A stretch of DNA of 64,000 bases from Haematospirillum sp. H1815 (GTDB lineage: Bacteria; Pseudomonadota; Alphaproteobacteria; Rhodospirillales; Rhodospirillaceae): contig NZ_JAAVTA010000001.1 in the NCBI RefSeq assembly GCF_012102705.1, positions 1 through 64,000 on the forward strand, written 5' to 3'. The translations under genes were made by a program, and so were the position numbers. Numbering within the stretch: the first letter of the stretch is position 1; the number at the start of each line of letters is the position of its first letter. Of this stretch, positions 55,686-64,000 are shown piece after piece. Under the pieces are notes generated by a model that was not told where the DNA came from, made no database searches, and saw only the letters and a list, made by a program, of their open reading frames with translations.

Positions 55686-58028
55686 TCAGTTACGCAGGGG
55701 CTTGCCGGTCAGCAGCATGTGCTCGACCCGGTCCAGTGTGCCTTTCTGGCGTACCAGCCGCATGAAAGAGGACCGTTCCAGCGCAAGAATATTGTCTTCT
55801 GTCAGGGTTTCGGTGTGATCTGTTTCTCCGCCGGACAGGATGTTTGCCAATTCCAGGGAAACCACTTCGTCGTACGGTGTTGCCTTGCCCATGCGGCGGA
55901 ACTGGCCCAGCGCCATTTCCATGGCAACCTTCCCGGTTTCACCCGGCAGTTTGAGTTCGATGGGCTCTGCCGGTTTATAACCCTGAACCATGGCCAGGGC
56001 TTTTGCCTTGGCATCGGCCAGCAGGCGGTAACGGTTCATGGTAATGCCGTCACTGTCCCGCAGGAAGCCACGTTCCTTGGCATCCATGGCGGACTTGGCC
56101 ACGGTTGCGGTGGAAATGGTCTCAAAGGCTTTTGCAACCGGCGGCATTGGCCCCTTGGGCAGGGCCGGATGGATACTCAAACGGTGCAGCATTTCCTTGC
56201 AGCCACCCCAGCCAGGAATCAGGCCAACCCCGACTTCAACCAGGCCCATATAGGTTTCTGCATGGGCTTGTACGGCATCACAATGCAGAAGGATTTCACA
56301 CCCACCTCCCAGTGCCATGCCCGACGGCGCTCCGACAACCGGGAACGGGGCACGTTTCAGGGCCATATAGGCTTTCTGACCGTTTTCCACCATCTCTTCG
56401 ATCATGGGCCAGGCTGCGATATTGGCTGCAAAAATAGCCAGACCAAGATTGGCACCAACTGAGAAATTGGAGCCTTCGTTGTAGACCAGAAGAGCCTTGA
56501 AGCCGTTTTTGGGAATGAAGCGAACCGTCTGACTGATCATTTTCAGGATTTCAGGATCCAGGGAATTCATTTTGGATGTGAATTCCAGACAGGCAACGCC
56601 GTCACCGATATCCCACAGCGAGGCCGAGCCATTCTTCAGCAGTGGTTTTGCCGTACGCTTGATATCCTCCAGAAGGATGACGCCATCCGGACGGGTCAGT
56701 TCTTTCCATGATCCGTCCGGAGACAGGGCCATCCGCCGCCCGTTCTCAATCCGGTAAAAGCTTTTGCCCGCTGCTGTCTCCAGGAAGGCGGGTACAGGCA
56801 TGCCTTCCTGCTTGAGGATGGCAATCAGCGCATCGGGGCCGATCTGGTCAGCCAGCTGGAACGGGCCGAATTTCCAGTTATAGCCAAGGCGCATGGCTTC
56901 ATCGATGTCATCAACCGATGCGGTAACGTCCGGTATCAGGGATGCGGCATAGGACAGCGTGCGGGCCATAACGCGCCGTGCATACCGTCCCCCTTTGTCC
57001 GGATGGGACAGAAGAACCTGACCGGCCTTCTTTCCGGCTTCTTTTGCGGCATCAAGCGAAGCCAGCTGAGGCTTGACGGAAACCCGGTACTGCCCGGTTT
57101 TCAGGTCGATGCCTTCCTTGATCTTTTCCGTACCGGTCCGGTTGATTCGGTAAAAGCCCCCCTTGCCTTTGCGGCCGGTATAGCCATCGGCAATCATGGT
57201 TCGGATCATGGCCAGATCGCGGTTGATAACGTGAAAGGCATCGGTTTTGGGCAGCAGGGACAGCATGGACTGAAGGATGTGCGGCATCAGGTCCAGGCCG
57301 ACCAGATCCATCAACCCGAAAACCCCGGTTTTGGGAATGCCAAATGGGCGTCCGAGAATGGCATCGGCTTCTTCGATACTGATATCGTTGTCCATTGCTT
57401 CGACAACGGCAGCCAGTATCCAGAGAATGCCAAGGCGGTTGCCGATAAAGCCCGGTCGGTCCTGGCAGTGAACAATCGATTTGCCCAGTTTCAGGTCGCA
57501 GAACGCGGATACGGCATCAATCGCCTCCGCTCTTGTTTGTGGGCCGCGCACCACTTCCAGCAGCCGCATGTACCGTGGCGGATTGAAAAAGTGCGTGATG
57601 CAGAAATCACGGGCAAAGGCATCAGAAAGTCCCTTGGTCAGGCTTTCCAGCGGAATGGTTGACGTGTTGGAAGAGACAATGCAGCCCTTCTTGCGTACGC
57701 CATCCAGTTTCCGGTACAGGTCCTGCTTGATATCCAGCCGTTCGACAACGGCTTCGATAATCCAGTCACAGTCGGCCAGCCGCGGCAGGTCATCTTCCAG
57801 ATTGCCGGTCTGGATGTTTCTGGCGCATCCTTTGGTCATGAAGGGTGCCGGGTCTGCCTTCAACATTTTCTGGACAGCAGTTTCGGCGATGACGTTCCGG
57901 TTTTCCGCATCGGCTGGAACGATGTCCAGCAACACAACGGGAATACCGGCATTGGCAATATGAGCCGCAATGCCGGCCCCCATGACGCCGGCTCCGATGA
58001 CCGCTACCTTGTTGATCGGGGTTGCCAT
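55686..58028 (-). CDS. 3-hydroxyacyl-CoA dehydrogenase / enoyl-CoA hydratase (FadB/FadN-like)
   Basis: A 780-residue bifunctional enzyme of beta-oxidation. The N-terminal 3-hydroxyacyl-CoA dehydrogenase has the NAD-binding VAVIGAGVMGAGIAAHIANAG (8-28) and THFFNPPRYMRLLEVV; the C-terminal part (from about 470) is an enoyl-CoA hydratase with NFSVGANLGLA, PFPVVGAPSGMALGGGCEI and VEVGVGLIPGWGG. The order, dehydrogenase first, is opposite to E. coli FadB and matches the FadN-type found in alphaproteobacteria. It starts 21 bp after fadA. Confidence 0.94.
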   Translation of the reverse strand: MATPINKVAVIGAGVMGAGIAAHIANAGIPVVLLDIVPADAENRNVIAETAVQKMLKADPAPFMTKGCARNIQTGNLEDDLPRLADCDWIIEAVVERLDIKQDLYRKLDGVRKKGCIVSSNTSTIPLESLTKGLSDAFARDFCITHFFNPPRYMRLLEVVRGPQTRAEAIDAVSAFCDLKLGKSIVHCQDRPGFIGNRLGILWILAAVVEAMDNDISIEEADAILGRPFGIPKTGVFGLMDLVGLDLMPHILQSMLSLLPKTDAFHVINRDLAMIRTMIADGYTGRKGKGGFYRINRTGTEKIKEGIDLKTGQYRVSVKPQLASLDAAKEAGKKAGQVLLSHPDKGGRYARRVMARTLSYAASLIPDVTASVDDIDEAMRLGYNWKFGPFQLADQIGPDALIAILKQEGMPVPAFLETAAGKSFYRIENGRRMALSPDGSWKELTRPDGVILLEDIKRTAKPLLKNGSASLWDIGDGVACLEFTSKMNSLDPEILKMISQTVRFIPKNGFKALLVYNEGSNFSVGANLGLAIFAANIAAWPMIEEMVENGQKAYMALKRAPFPVVGAPSGMALGGGCEILLHCDAVQAHAETYMGLVEVGVGLIPGWGGCKEMLHRLSIHPALPKGPMPPVAKAFETISTATVAKSAMDAKERGFLRDSDGITMNRYRLLADAKAKALAMVQGYKPAEPIELKLPGETGKVAMEMALGQFRRMGKATPYDEVVSLELANILSGGETDHTETLTEDNILALERSSFMRLVRQKGTLDRVEHMLLTGKPLRN

Positions 58029-58049
58029 CTGGTGTTTCTCCCCGTGGTG

Positions 58050-59198
58050 TCAGGATATGGCTTCAAGGATGGTGGCAATGCCCTGGCCGCCGCCGATGCA
58101 CTGTGTTGCCAGGGCGTACTTGCCGCCTTCGCGTTTCAGGACGCTGGCGGCCTTTCCGACAATGCGGGCACCGGTTGCTCCCAAGGGGTGCCCCAAGGCA
58201 ATGGCCCCGCCATCAAGGTTGATTGATTTCGGGTTTAGTCCCAAATCGCGGATACAGGCGAGGGACTGGCTTGCAAACGCCTCATTCAGTTCGACAACAT
58301 CGATATCCTTGACGGCCAGTCCCGCGCGGGACAAGGCCTTGCGGGTTGCCTCCACCGGACCGATTCCCATGATTTCCGGTGCACATCCAGAAACCGCAAT
58401 GCTCTTCAGCCGGGCAACCGGGGTCAGGCCATGCTTCATGGCATAGTCTTCGGAACAGACCAGAACCGCCGCTGCCCCGTCGGTTAGGGGGGAGGACGTG
58501 CCCGCTGTTACGGTTCCCTCTGCATTGAACGCCGGTTTCAGGCTGGACAGGGTTTCCAGCGAGGTATCCGCACGGATGCAGCCGTCGCTGTCGATAACGT
58601 CGCCCTTTGGCCCGGTTATGCTGACGATCTCATCCTTGAAAAGCCCAGCCTTGCGTGCCTTTTCCGCTTTTGCATGCGAGGTGACGGCAAACTCTTCCTG
58701 TTCCTTGCGTGTAATCTGGTATTTCTTGGCAACATTTTCGGCGGTATCCCCCATGCTGGCAAAAACCTGGGGCATTTTGCGGTAAAGCTCCGGGTGGGGC
58801 ATCGGGTTAAAGCCCATGATCGGAACGCGGGTCATGCTTTCAACCCCGGCACACAGAAAGACTTCCCCGGCGCCCAGCTGTATGGCACCGGCTGCCTGAT
58901 GGATGGCCTGCATGGATGAACCGCAGAAGCGGTTGACGGTTACAGCGCCGATCCCCTGTGGCAGTTCAGCAAGGAATCCGATAATCCGTGCGATGTTGAA
59001 GCCCTGTTCACCTTCGGGAAAGGCATTGCCGACAATCAGATCTTCCAGGTCTTCCGGTTTGACGCCGCTGCGCTTTACCAAAGCCTTGACAACCTGTGCT
59101 GCCAAATCTTCCGGGCGTACCTTTGTCAGTCCGCCTTTGCCGGCAAGGTGAAAGGGAGACCGGGCATATCCGGCGATGACAACATGTCTGATACCCAT
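58050..59198 (-). CDS. fadA: Acetyl-CoA C-acyltransferase (thiolase)
   Basis: A 382-residue thiolase that cleaves 3-oxoacyl-CoA. The acylated cysteine is Cys92 in VNRFCGSSMQAIHQ, the C-terminal active sites read GHPLGATGARI and ATQCIGGGQG (second catalytic Cys), and LNEAFASQ is typical. GGAGG precedes the ATG at 59198; the frame extends to 59222. It is the first gene of the fadA-fadB-fadE set. The fadD gene ends 140 bp upstream. Confidence 0.95.
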   Translation of the reverse strand: MGIRHVVIAGYARSPFHLAGKGGLTKVRPEDLAAQVVKALVKRSGVKPEDLEDLIVGNAFPEGEQGFNIARIIGFLAELPQGIGAVTVNRFCGSSMQAIHQAAGAIQLGAGEVFLCAGVESMTRVPIMGFNPMPHPELYRKMPQVFASMGDTAENVAKKYQITRKEQEEFAVTSHAKAEKARKAGLFKDEIVSITGPKGDVIDSDGCIRADTSLETLSSLKPAFNAEGTVTAGTSSPLTDGAAAVLVCSEDYAMKHGLTPVARLKSIAVSGCAPEIMGIGPVEATRKALSRAGLAVKDIDVVELNEAFASQSLACIRDLGLNPKSINLDGGAIALGHPLGATGARIVGKAASVLKREGGKYALATQCIGGGQGIATILEAIS

Positions 59199-59338
59199 AT
59201 TTATGTTTCCTCCACGGAGCATGTCTGCTTCTTGGGCTGATACCAGCCTGAAGTCAGGATGTAGCGATGCCTGTCTGCGTGTGTTCCAAGGCCGTCTGTA
59301 TGATGTGTAATTGAGACCTTGCGAGAAGCTTGAAGCCG

Positions 59339-61075
59339 TTACAGGGGGGGATGTTCCTGACCGGACTTGGCAGCTTCTTCGGCAACCAGCTCTTTCTTGG
59401 ACAGTTTGCCAACAGGGGTCTTGGGCAGTTCATCCCGGATTTCTATACTTTTTGGCATTTCTATTTTTGACACCTTGTCACTCAGGAAATCTTTCAATTG
59501 TTCCGGCGTGATGTTGCCTGCATTGTCACGCAGCCGTACGAAGCATTTCGGGGCCTGCCCGCGATAAGGATCGCTAACGGCAATGCAAACGGCCTCGGCA
59601 ACATCCGGGTGCAGGTACAGGGCTTCCTCGATGACACGTGGGTATATGTTATACCCTCCGGCCAGAATTACATCCTTGATCCGGTCCACCAGATAGACGT
59701 ACCCATCCCGGTCAATGGTTCCGACATCGCCGGTGTGGAGGCGCCCGTCCCGAATGGATCGGGCGGTTTCTTCGGGACGGTTGTAATACCCTTTCATGAC
59801 CTGTGGCCCGATGACACATACCTCGCCTTTTTCCCCTCGTGGCATCAGGGTGTCATTGCCATCCAGAGAGCGGATTTCGATCCGCGTGCCGGGCATGGGG
59901 ATCCCTATGGACCCTGGTTTGTTGATCCCGACCATCGGATTGCAGGTGGCGATAGGAGAGCTTTCGGACAGGCCATATCCTTCCACCGCAATACAGCCGG
60001 TCAGTTTCTCGAACTGCAGCTTGACCTCAACCGGCAGCGGTGCCCCGCCGGATATGCAGGCCCGCAGGGACGACAGGTCATAGCGCGACAGGTCCGGAGC
60101 GTTCAGGATGGCGGTGAACAGGGTGGGTACTGCGACCATCAGGGTTGGCTTGCTCTGGTTGATGGTCTTCAAAAATCCCTTCAGTTCGAACCGGGGGAGC
60201 AGAACCAGTTCGGCCCCGATAGCGGTTCCCAGGTTTTGCAGGGCTGTCATGGCCAGAACGTGAAAGAACGGAATCACGCACAGCATCTTTTCCTGCCCCA
60301 TGCATACGCCCGGAAACCAGCGTATGGCCTGTTGGCAGTTTACCGACAGGTTGGCATGGGTCAGCATGGCTCCCTTCGGGATTCCGGTGGTGCCACCCGT
60401 GTACTGCAGGACCGCGACGTCCTCTACCGGGTTGATAGGGATGCGCCGGAAGTCCCCGGCATTGTTGGTCAGATGATCAAACCAGATTGTCTTGTCGTCA
60501 TGATCAACCGGCGCTACCTCGGCCCGTTTCAAGGCCGCAAACAGGAAACCTTTCAGGGGCGGCAAAATACGGCGCATCGGGCAAACAATAATGCGGTTGA
60601 GCGGAGTGTCCTTCTGTTCCAGCACGTGTCGTACCTTGGGGTACAGCTGAATCAGGTCCAGCGTTACCATGATCTGTACGCCGGCATCGCGTACCTGATT
60701 GGCAATTTCGCGTTCCACATAAAGCGGATTGAAATTCACCACCGTGCCGCCGGCTTTCAGGATGGCAAAGTATACGATGGTATAATAAGGGCAATTGGGC
60801 AGGAACAGGCCCACATTTGTGCCTTGGCCTACGCCCAGATCCTGCAGGCCGCGGGCCGTGCGGTCAACCAGGATTGCGGCATCCCGGTAGGTCCAGGTTC
60901 GTCCCATGAAGTGAAGATAGGGACGGTCGCCATAGTTTTGTACGGAACGGTCCAGCGCAGCATACAGGGGCTCCGGGGTAAACGGGCTGTCCCAGTCCAC
61001 ATCCGGCGTATGGTGGCGAACATCGGCCGCAGACAGGGAAGACAGGGCGGCTGTCGTCTGGACGTCAGGTGTCAT
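59339..61075 (-). CDS. fadD: Long-chain fatty acid--CoA ligase
   Basis: A 578-residue AMP-forming ligase that activates fatty acids to acyl-CoA. The P-loop is intact (YTGGTTGIPKG), the YGLSESSP site and GEVCVIGPQVMKGYYNRPEET follow, then the adenylate motif HTGDVGTIDRDGY and the catalytic lysine near the C-terminus (LPKTPVGKLSKKEL). The ATG at 61075 has AAGGGA 7 nt upstream; earlier in-frame ATGs at 61093 and 61144 lack a site. It lies between fadL and fadA. Confidence 0.95.
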   Translation of the reverse strand: MTPDVQTTAALSSLSAADVRHHTPDVDWDSPFTPEPLYAALDRSVQNYGDRPYLHFMGRTWTYRDAAILVDRTARGLQDLGVGQGTNVGLFLPNCPYYTIVYFAILKAGGTVVNFNPLYVEREIANQVRDAGVQIMVTLDLIQLYPKVRHVLEQKDTPLNRIIVCPMRRILPPLKGFLFAALKRAEVAPVDHDDKTIWFDHLTNNAGDFRRIPINPVEDVAVLQYTGGTTGIPKGAMLTHANLSVNCQQAIRWFPGVCMGQEKMLCVIPFFHVLAMTALQNLGTAIGAELVLLPRFELKGFLKTINQSKPTLMVAVPTLFTAILNAPDLSRYDLSSLRACISGGAPLPVEVKLQFEKLTGCIAVEGYGLSESSPIATCNPMVGINKPGSIGIPMPGTRIEIRSLDGNDTLMPRGEKGEVCVIGPQVMKGYYNRPEETARSIRDGRLHTGDVGTIDRDGYVYLVDRIKDVILAGGYNIYPRVIEEALYLHPDVAEAVCIAVSDPYRGQAPKCFVRLRDNAGNITPEQLKDFLSDKVSKIEMPKSIEIRDELPKTPVGKLSKKELVAEEAAKSGQEHPPL

Positions 61076-61154
61076 CGCAGAATCCCTTGGCATCGACGAG
61101 GAGCGGTGAAGCAGCGACAGGCGTATGCGTACGGTGCGGTACAATGCCTGTCGC

Positions 61155-61200
61155 TGAAGAAAGAGAAATCACCCCCGGCCCATGCCGGGACAGGGGTGAT
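61155..61200 (-). terminator. Terminator or attenuating hairpin after fadL
   Basis: ATCACCCC (61168-61175) pairs with GGGGTGAT (61193-61200), with an inner CGGC/GCCG pairing, and on the minus strand is followed by TTTCTCTTTCTTC. It is 9 bp past the fadL stop and separates it from fadD. Confidence 0.7.
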
Positions 61201-61208
61201 CCTTCTGG

Positions 61209-62516
61209 TCAGAACCGGGCGGTCAGGCCAAGAGTGACAATATCAACCGATGTATCGAATTTGCCCCGCAATACATCAGTGGTGATGCTGCTCTTGCTGA
61301 TCGGTGCTTTGCCAGTCCAGATATGGGTGTAGGCGCCGGTCAGGTTGATGCTGTCGGTGATGGCATAACCTGCCCCGAGCGAGGCCCAGACCCGGTTGGA
61401 ATCCGGAATGCGCGGGGTGCGGTAACCATCCGGTACCGGGGCTTCATCAAAGGCAACACCAAAGCTGAGATCCAGCTTGTCGGTAGCTTGATAGTTGGTA
61501 CCAACAGCAAAGAACCAGGTGTCTTCCCAGTTTTCCGGATTGACCGTATCGGCGCTGCCATTGGCTTTCTTGACGCGGGTTTCGTCAAACAGGGACCAGT
61601 TGGTCCATGCCGCCTCCCCCATGACTGCCCATGCCGGTGTAATGTTATAGGTGATCCCAAGGCTGAGCATGTCGGGGGTGGTCAGCTTCACGCTTCCCTT
61701 GGTGTTGGCAAAGCGCGAGTCTGCGGCAAGTCCTCCCACACCGGCAAAGCGGACATCACCTTCCAGTGTGTGCTCAATCCGTGACTTGTAGGCTATGCCA
61801 AGGCGTGTGTTGGAAAAGGGCTGTATGGTTGCCCCCATTGTGTACCCGACAGCCCAGTCATCACCACTGAGTTCGCTATACCCCTCGCCAGTTACCGTCC
61901 CAGAGCTAGCGGCAAAGTTATTTATTGCAGTGGTCAATGTGGCATCGGCTTTCTGGATGTTGATGCCACCACCAACAGACACCCAGTTGCTGATACGATA
62001 GGCAACCGTGGGCTGGACGTTGATTGTTTTCAGCTCGCTCTTCAGGGCATGGAAGCGCCCTTGCCACCCGCTCTTGTAGTCTGTTTTCAGGCCATAGGGT
62101 GCATTGATCCCCAAGCCGAATTTCAGGTCATTGCTGTGGGAGTACAGTGCGTACAGCGACGGTACCAGTGCCAGCCCCCCGGCATCACCGCCGTCATTGC
62201 TGCCCAGTACGGCAGTGCCCGCCAGCGTCGAGCCATTGTTCTTGAACTTGGCGGATGGGATGACAAACGACATGTTGGCCTGCGCGGCATGCCCCGACAG
62301 ATGGGTCAGCCCGGCTGGATTGAAATAGATTGTGGACAGGTCCCGTGCGCTGGAAGTGGCGCCGGCAAATGAACTACCTTGCCCTGCTGAACCCTGTTCC
62401 CGCAGCTGGAAACCTGATGCCGCCGCGTTCCCTGCTGCAAGAGACAGGGCCAGTGCCGGCGCAAGGGACAGGCAAGCACATGATGTACGATAACGTGATT
62501 TCAAGGTAACGGACAT
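61209..62516 (-). CDS. fadL: OmpP1/FadL-family outer-membrane fatty acid transporter
   Basis: A 435-residue outer-membrane beta-barrel that admits long-chain fatty acids or other hydrophobic compounds. A signal peptide (about 1-32, ending AAGNAAAS) precedes the hatch SGFQLREQGSAGQGSSFAGAT, the classic FadL N-terminus with NPAGLT; the last strand ends with aromatic Phe (TLGLTARF). The ATG at 62516 follows GGGGGGAAG. It is located immediately upstream of fadD, in line with uptake and activation in one pathway. Confidence 0.93.
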   Translation of the reverse strand: MSVTLKSRYRTSCACLSLAPALALSLAAGNAAASGFQLREQGSAGQGSSFAGATSSARDLSTIYFNPAGLTHLSGHAAQANMSFVIPSAKFKNNGSTLAGTAVLGSNDGGDAGGLALVPSLYALYSHSNDLKFGLGINAPYGLKTDYKSGWQGRFHALKSELKTINVQPTVAYRISNWVSVGGGINIQKADATLTTAINNFAASSGTVTGEGYSELSGDDWAVGYTMGATIQPFSNTRLGIAYKSRIEHTLEGDVRFAGVGGLAADSRFANTKGSVKLTTPDMLSLGITYNITPAWAVMGEAAWTNWSLFDETRVKKANGSADTVNPENWEDTWFFAVGTNYQATDKLDLSFGVAFDEAPVPDGYRTPRIPDSNRVWASLGAGYAITDSINLTGAYTHIWTGKAPISKSSITTDVLRGKFDTSVDIVTLGLTARF

Positions 62517-62717
62517 ATAACTTCCCCCCTGGATGCTATACGATCTGTCTGAGACCCCCCCCCCGTGGTGCATGGCCCCGTAACAGCTTCGCCTCTGGCT
62601 CACGGTATCTATGCGGGTAGTTCCGTCAAGTGTTTTCGTACTATGCGTGTTTTCTTTGCATGCCGTGCAGGATCATGATGCTTGTGTTTGTGCTGGACAA
62701 GATGACGTGCGCAATGG
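62517..62717. other. Divergent promoter region fadL / IscU-like gene
   Basis: This 201-bp spacer must hold both promoters. It contains a run of C (around 62556-62564) and the self-complementary ATCATGAT (62672-62679). I saw no clear FadR/PsrA-type palindrome and no gene. Confidence 0.4.
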
Positions 62718-63194
62718 ATGTTTGCCGACATGATCGACCCTGAACTTCTTGACCTTTACTCGGCACGCATGAAAGTGCTGGCGGCCTCGGTGACTGATGC
62801 TGTTGTTGTGGATGCTGCACATGCGGTTGTGCAACGCCGCAGCCCACTGTGTGGCAGTCAGGTGACGTTTTCTGTTGTGCTTGATTCGGCCGGGCAGCTT
62901 TCTGCCCTTGGCTATGATGTCCAAGCCTGTGCCTTGGCCGCGGCAGCATCGGCTATTGTCGTGTTTGCTGCTCCCGGACTTTCTTTACCTGATCTTTGTG
63001 CTGTTCGTGATCAGGTCAGAGCCATGCTGCGGGGGCAGGATGTTGTCTTTCCCGGTGGGCGCTGGGCGGATCTTGATATCCTGCGTCCGGCAGAGGTTGT
63101 GCCGTCCCGGCATGGGTCGGTGATGTTGCCGTTCGATACTCTTGTTGATGCGTTTTCACAGGCCCTGGACGCACACTCTTCCGACAATCCATAA
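62718..63194 (+). CDS. IscU-like iron-sulfur cluster scaffold protein with missing third cysteine
   Basis: A 158-residue protein of the IscU/NifU N-terminal fold. Two of the three canonical cluster cysteines are seen: SPLCGSQVTF and VQACALAAAASA. The third, normally in an HC(S) segment near the C-terminus, is replaced by glycine: SRHGSVMLPFDTL. This form is common in alphaproteobacteria and may have a different metal-binding mode. Two ATGs (62718 and 62730) are possible starts. No other suf or isc gene is in the window, so its partner system is not shown. Confidence 0.75.
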   Translation: MFADMIDPELLDLYSARMKVLAASVTDAVVVDAAHAVVQRRSPLCGSQVTFSVVLDSAGQLSALGYDVQACALAAAASAIVVFAAPGLSLPDLCAVRDQVRAMLRGQDVVFPGGRWADLDILRPAEVVPSRHGSVMLPFDTLVDAFSQALDAHSSDNP

Positions 63195-63280
63195 TACTGC
63201 CTCTTGCAGGCAAGGTGTGTGTACCCTACACATAGGGTCCGGCCTTTGCTTTCAGACCCTTGCCAACGGAATCCCCACCG

Positions 63281-63754
63281 ATGAGTCGTCTTGTCCTTGT
63301 TCTCCGTCATCCTTGTCTGAAAGACCTGTACCAGTTCTGGTTACGTTTGTGCGATGACGAGACACTTCCCATGGCTGATAACCTAGACCCGTCTGCCATG
63401 CGTCCTTGGCTTGATGATCTGGCTGTTGTTGATGTTGCACGCAACGAAGACGGGCAGTTGTCCTACAGCTATTGTGGACGTGGTTTGCTGTCTGTCTTCG
63501 GGTCTGATCCGACCGGTTGCCCTGTTGATGACGAGGCGACATGCGAGGAGCCGGCTCAGGCACTGTGCGATGATTACGATCAGGTTGTGCACGAGCATAT
63601 TCCCTTGGCCCGCGTCTGCGGCGGGGTGTCCGAAGACAGCGACCATACTTGGGAACGGCTTGTTCTTCCGCTGTTCAGTGCAGAGGGGCAGGTGGAGAAA
63701 TTGCTTTTGTCTGTTTATCGTCTTTCCCCGCCCGCCGGAGCCGTGGTTTCCTGA
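63281..63754 (+). CDS. PAS_5-type domain protein
   Basis: A 157-residue single-domain protein resembling the alphaproteobacterial PAS_5 family: FWLRLCDDETLPMADNLDPSAMRPWLDDLAVVDV matches the conserved N-terminus, followed by SYSYCGRGLLSVFGSDPTGC and a C-terminal strand LPLFSAEGQVEKLLLSVYRLS. These small PAS proteins are often annotated but rarely characterised. The ATG at 63281 is preferred to 63260. The next gene starts 38 bp after the stop on the same strand. Confidence 0.75.
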   Translation: MSRLVLVLRHPCLKDLYQFWLRLCDDETLPMADNLDPSAMRPWLDDLAVVDVARNEDGQLSYSYCGRGLLSVFGSDPTGCPVDDEATCEEPAQALCDDYDQVVHEHIPLARVCGGVSEDSDHTWERLVLPLFSAEGQVEKLLLSVYRLSPPAGAVVS

Positions 63755-63792
63755 AGCCATTTTCCCCTGACCCATATTTCAGAGCTAGCTGC

Positions 63793-64000
63793 ATGACCAT
63801 AGACCAGTTTCCTGCTGACCAGGCAACAAGCCGGGAAGATATTGTTATTGTGCGTGACGCCATGACGGCCGCAGAGTTCAATCTTTGGTGCGCGCTTCAG
63901 TCCCGGCCCTATCGCCTGGTGCAGAATGTATGGCCCGATGGTGCGCTGGAGTGGGATGTTGAATACAAGCCAGGACGCCCCGAGGCTGCCATTGTCTATG
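63793..64000 (+). CDS. Partial CDS at the window edge, unknown
   Basis: An open frame begins at ATG 63793 and runs without stop to the end of the window (69 complete codons, beginning MTIDQFPADQATSRED). The codon use fits the neighbours. It could be a continuation of the PAS_5 gene unit. Its function cannot be told from the visible part. Confidence 0.55.
   Translation, partial: MTIDQFPADQATSREDIVIVRDAMTAAEFNLWCALQSRPYRLVQNVWPDGALEWDVEYKPGRPEAAIVY

Noticed and set aside
59498-61237. A 579-codon plus-strand frame antisense to fadD
   Set aside because: fadD has all motifs intact, while this frame has an unlikely Gln/Gly/His-rich composition and no recognisable domain.
62556-62564. Poly-C run upstream of fadL as a phase-variation tract
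   Set aside because: The tract is only about nine C and lies upstream of the chosen start; nothing shows slipped-strand variation or a switching reading frame.

Overview
The window is a gene-dense chromosomal stretch from an alphaproteobacterium, most likely of the Rhodospirillales. It has moderate G+C by eye and strong Shine-Dalgarno sites. The lineage call rests on gene types, not on a computed phylogeny: an ELM1-like family protein, a class II DAHP synthase, a PAS_5-type protein, a GTA-type 3TM holin, an ExoD protein and a single-chain FadB with its domains in the dehydrogenase-first order. Most genes are core housekeeping genes. No insertion sequence, CRISPR array or rRNA was seen.

Layout. 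0.1-4 kb: a possible lysis pair (3TM holin and secreted M15 peptidase), a secreted metallo-beta-lactamase-fold protein with an atypical metal motif, and a class A beta-lactamase with a Tat-type signal. 4-13.3 kb: clpB with a heat-shock-like promoter, a MOSC protein, a LOG-family protein, rmuC, pyrE, an ELM1-like protein overlapping an SDR gene. 13.2-21 kb: a two-PAS membrane sensor without output domain, hemN, a hydroxypyruvate isomerase-like gene, parE, a thioesterase, a membrane-anchored cytochrome c and tRNA-Val. 21.4-31.8 kb: glmU-glmS, a translationally coupled AAC(3)-like/DUF4910 pair that looks like a glycan-modification module, a GNAT, gor, class II DAHP synthase and pncB. 31.9-41.6 kb: nadE, gltX, a TauE-like exporter, a truncated and motif-degraded AMP-ligase, dadA, phr, a HIT protein, a STAS protein and exoD.

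41.6-45.2 kb is the most unusual part. An AT-rich gap with dyads precedes a 761-residue protein that I could not assign to a family. It is built from about five degenerate units resembling the flagellin hook-IN fold. A MarR-type regulator faces it across a 14-bp inverted repeat.

45.2-50 kb is a nucleoside salvage operon (nupC-deoC-deoB-cdd-udp, minus strand) with a hairpin after nupC and one after udp. 50.3-53.8 kb: tRNA-Glu with its own promoter and terminator, an RluA-type pseudouridine synthase, a KamA-type radical SAM enzyme, an orphan SAM methyltransferase and a thioesterase. 53.8-62.5 kb is a complete fatty-acid degradation locus on the minus strand: fadL (outer-membrane uptake), fadD (activation), fadA, fadB and fadE (beta-oxidation). 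The last 1.5 kb holds an IscU-like scaffold protein, a PAS_5 protein and the start of a gene cut by the window edge.

Start codons were chosen from visible ribosome binding sites and several differ from the longest possible reading frame. All functional names come from recognising motifs and family resemblance by eye. No database search was run.
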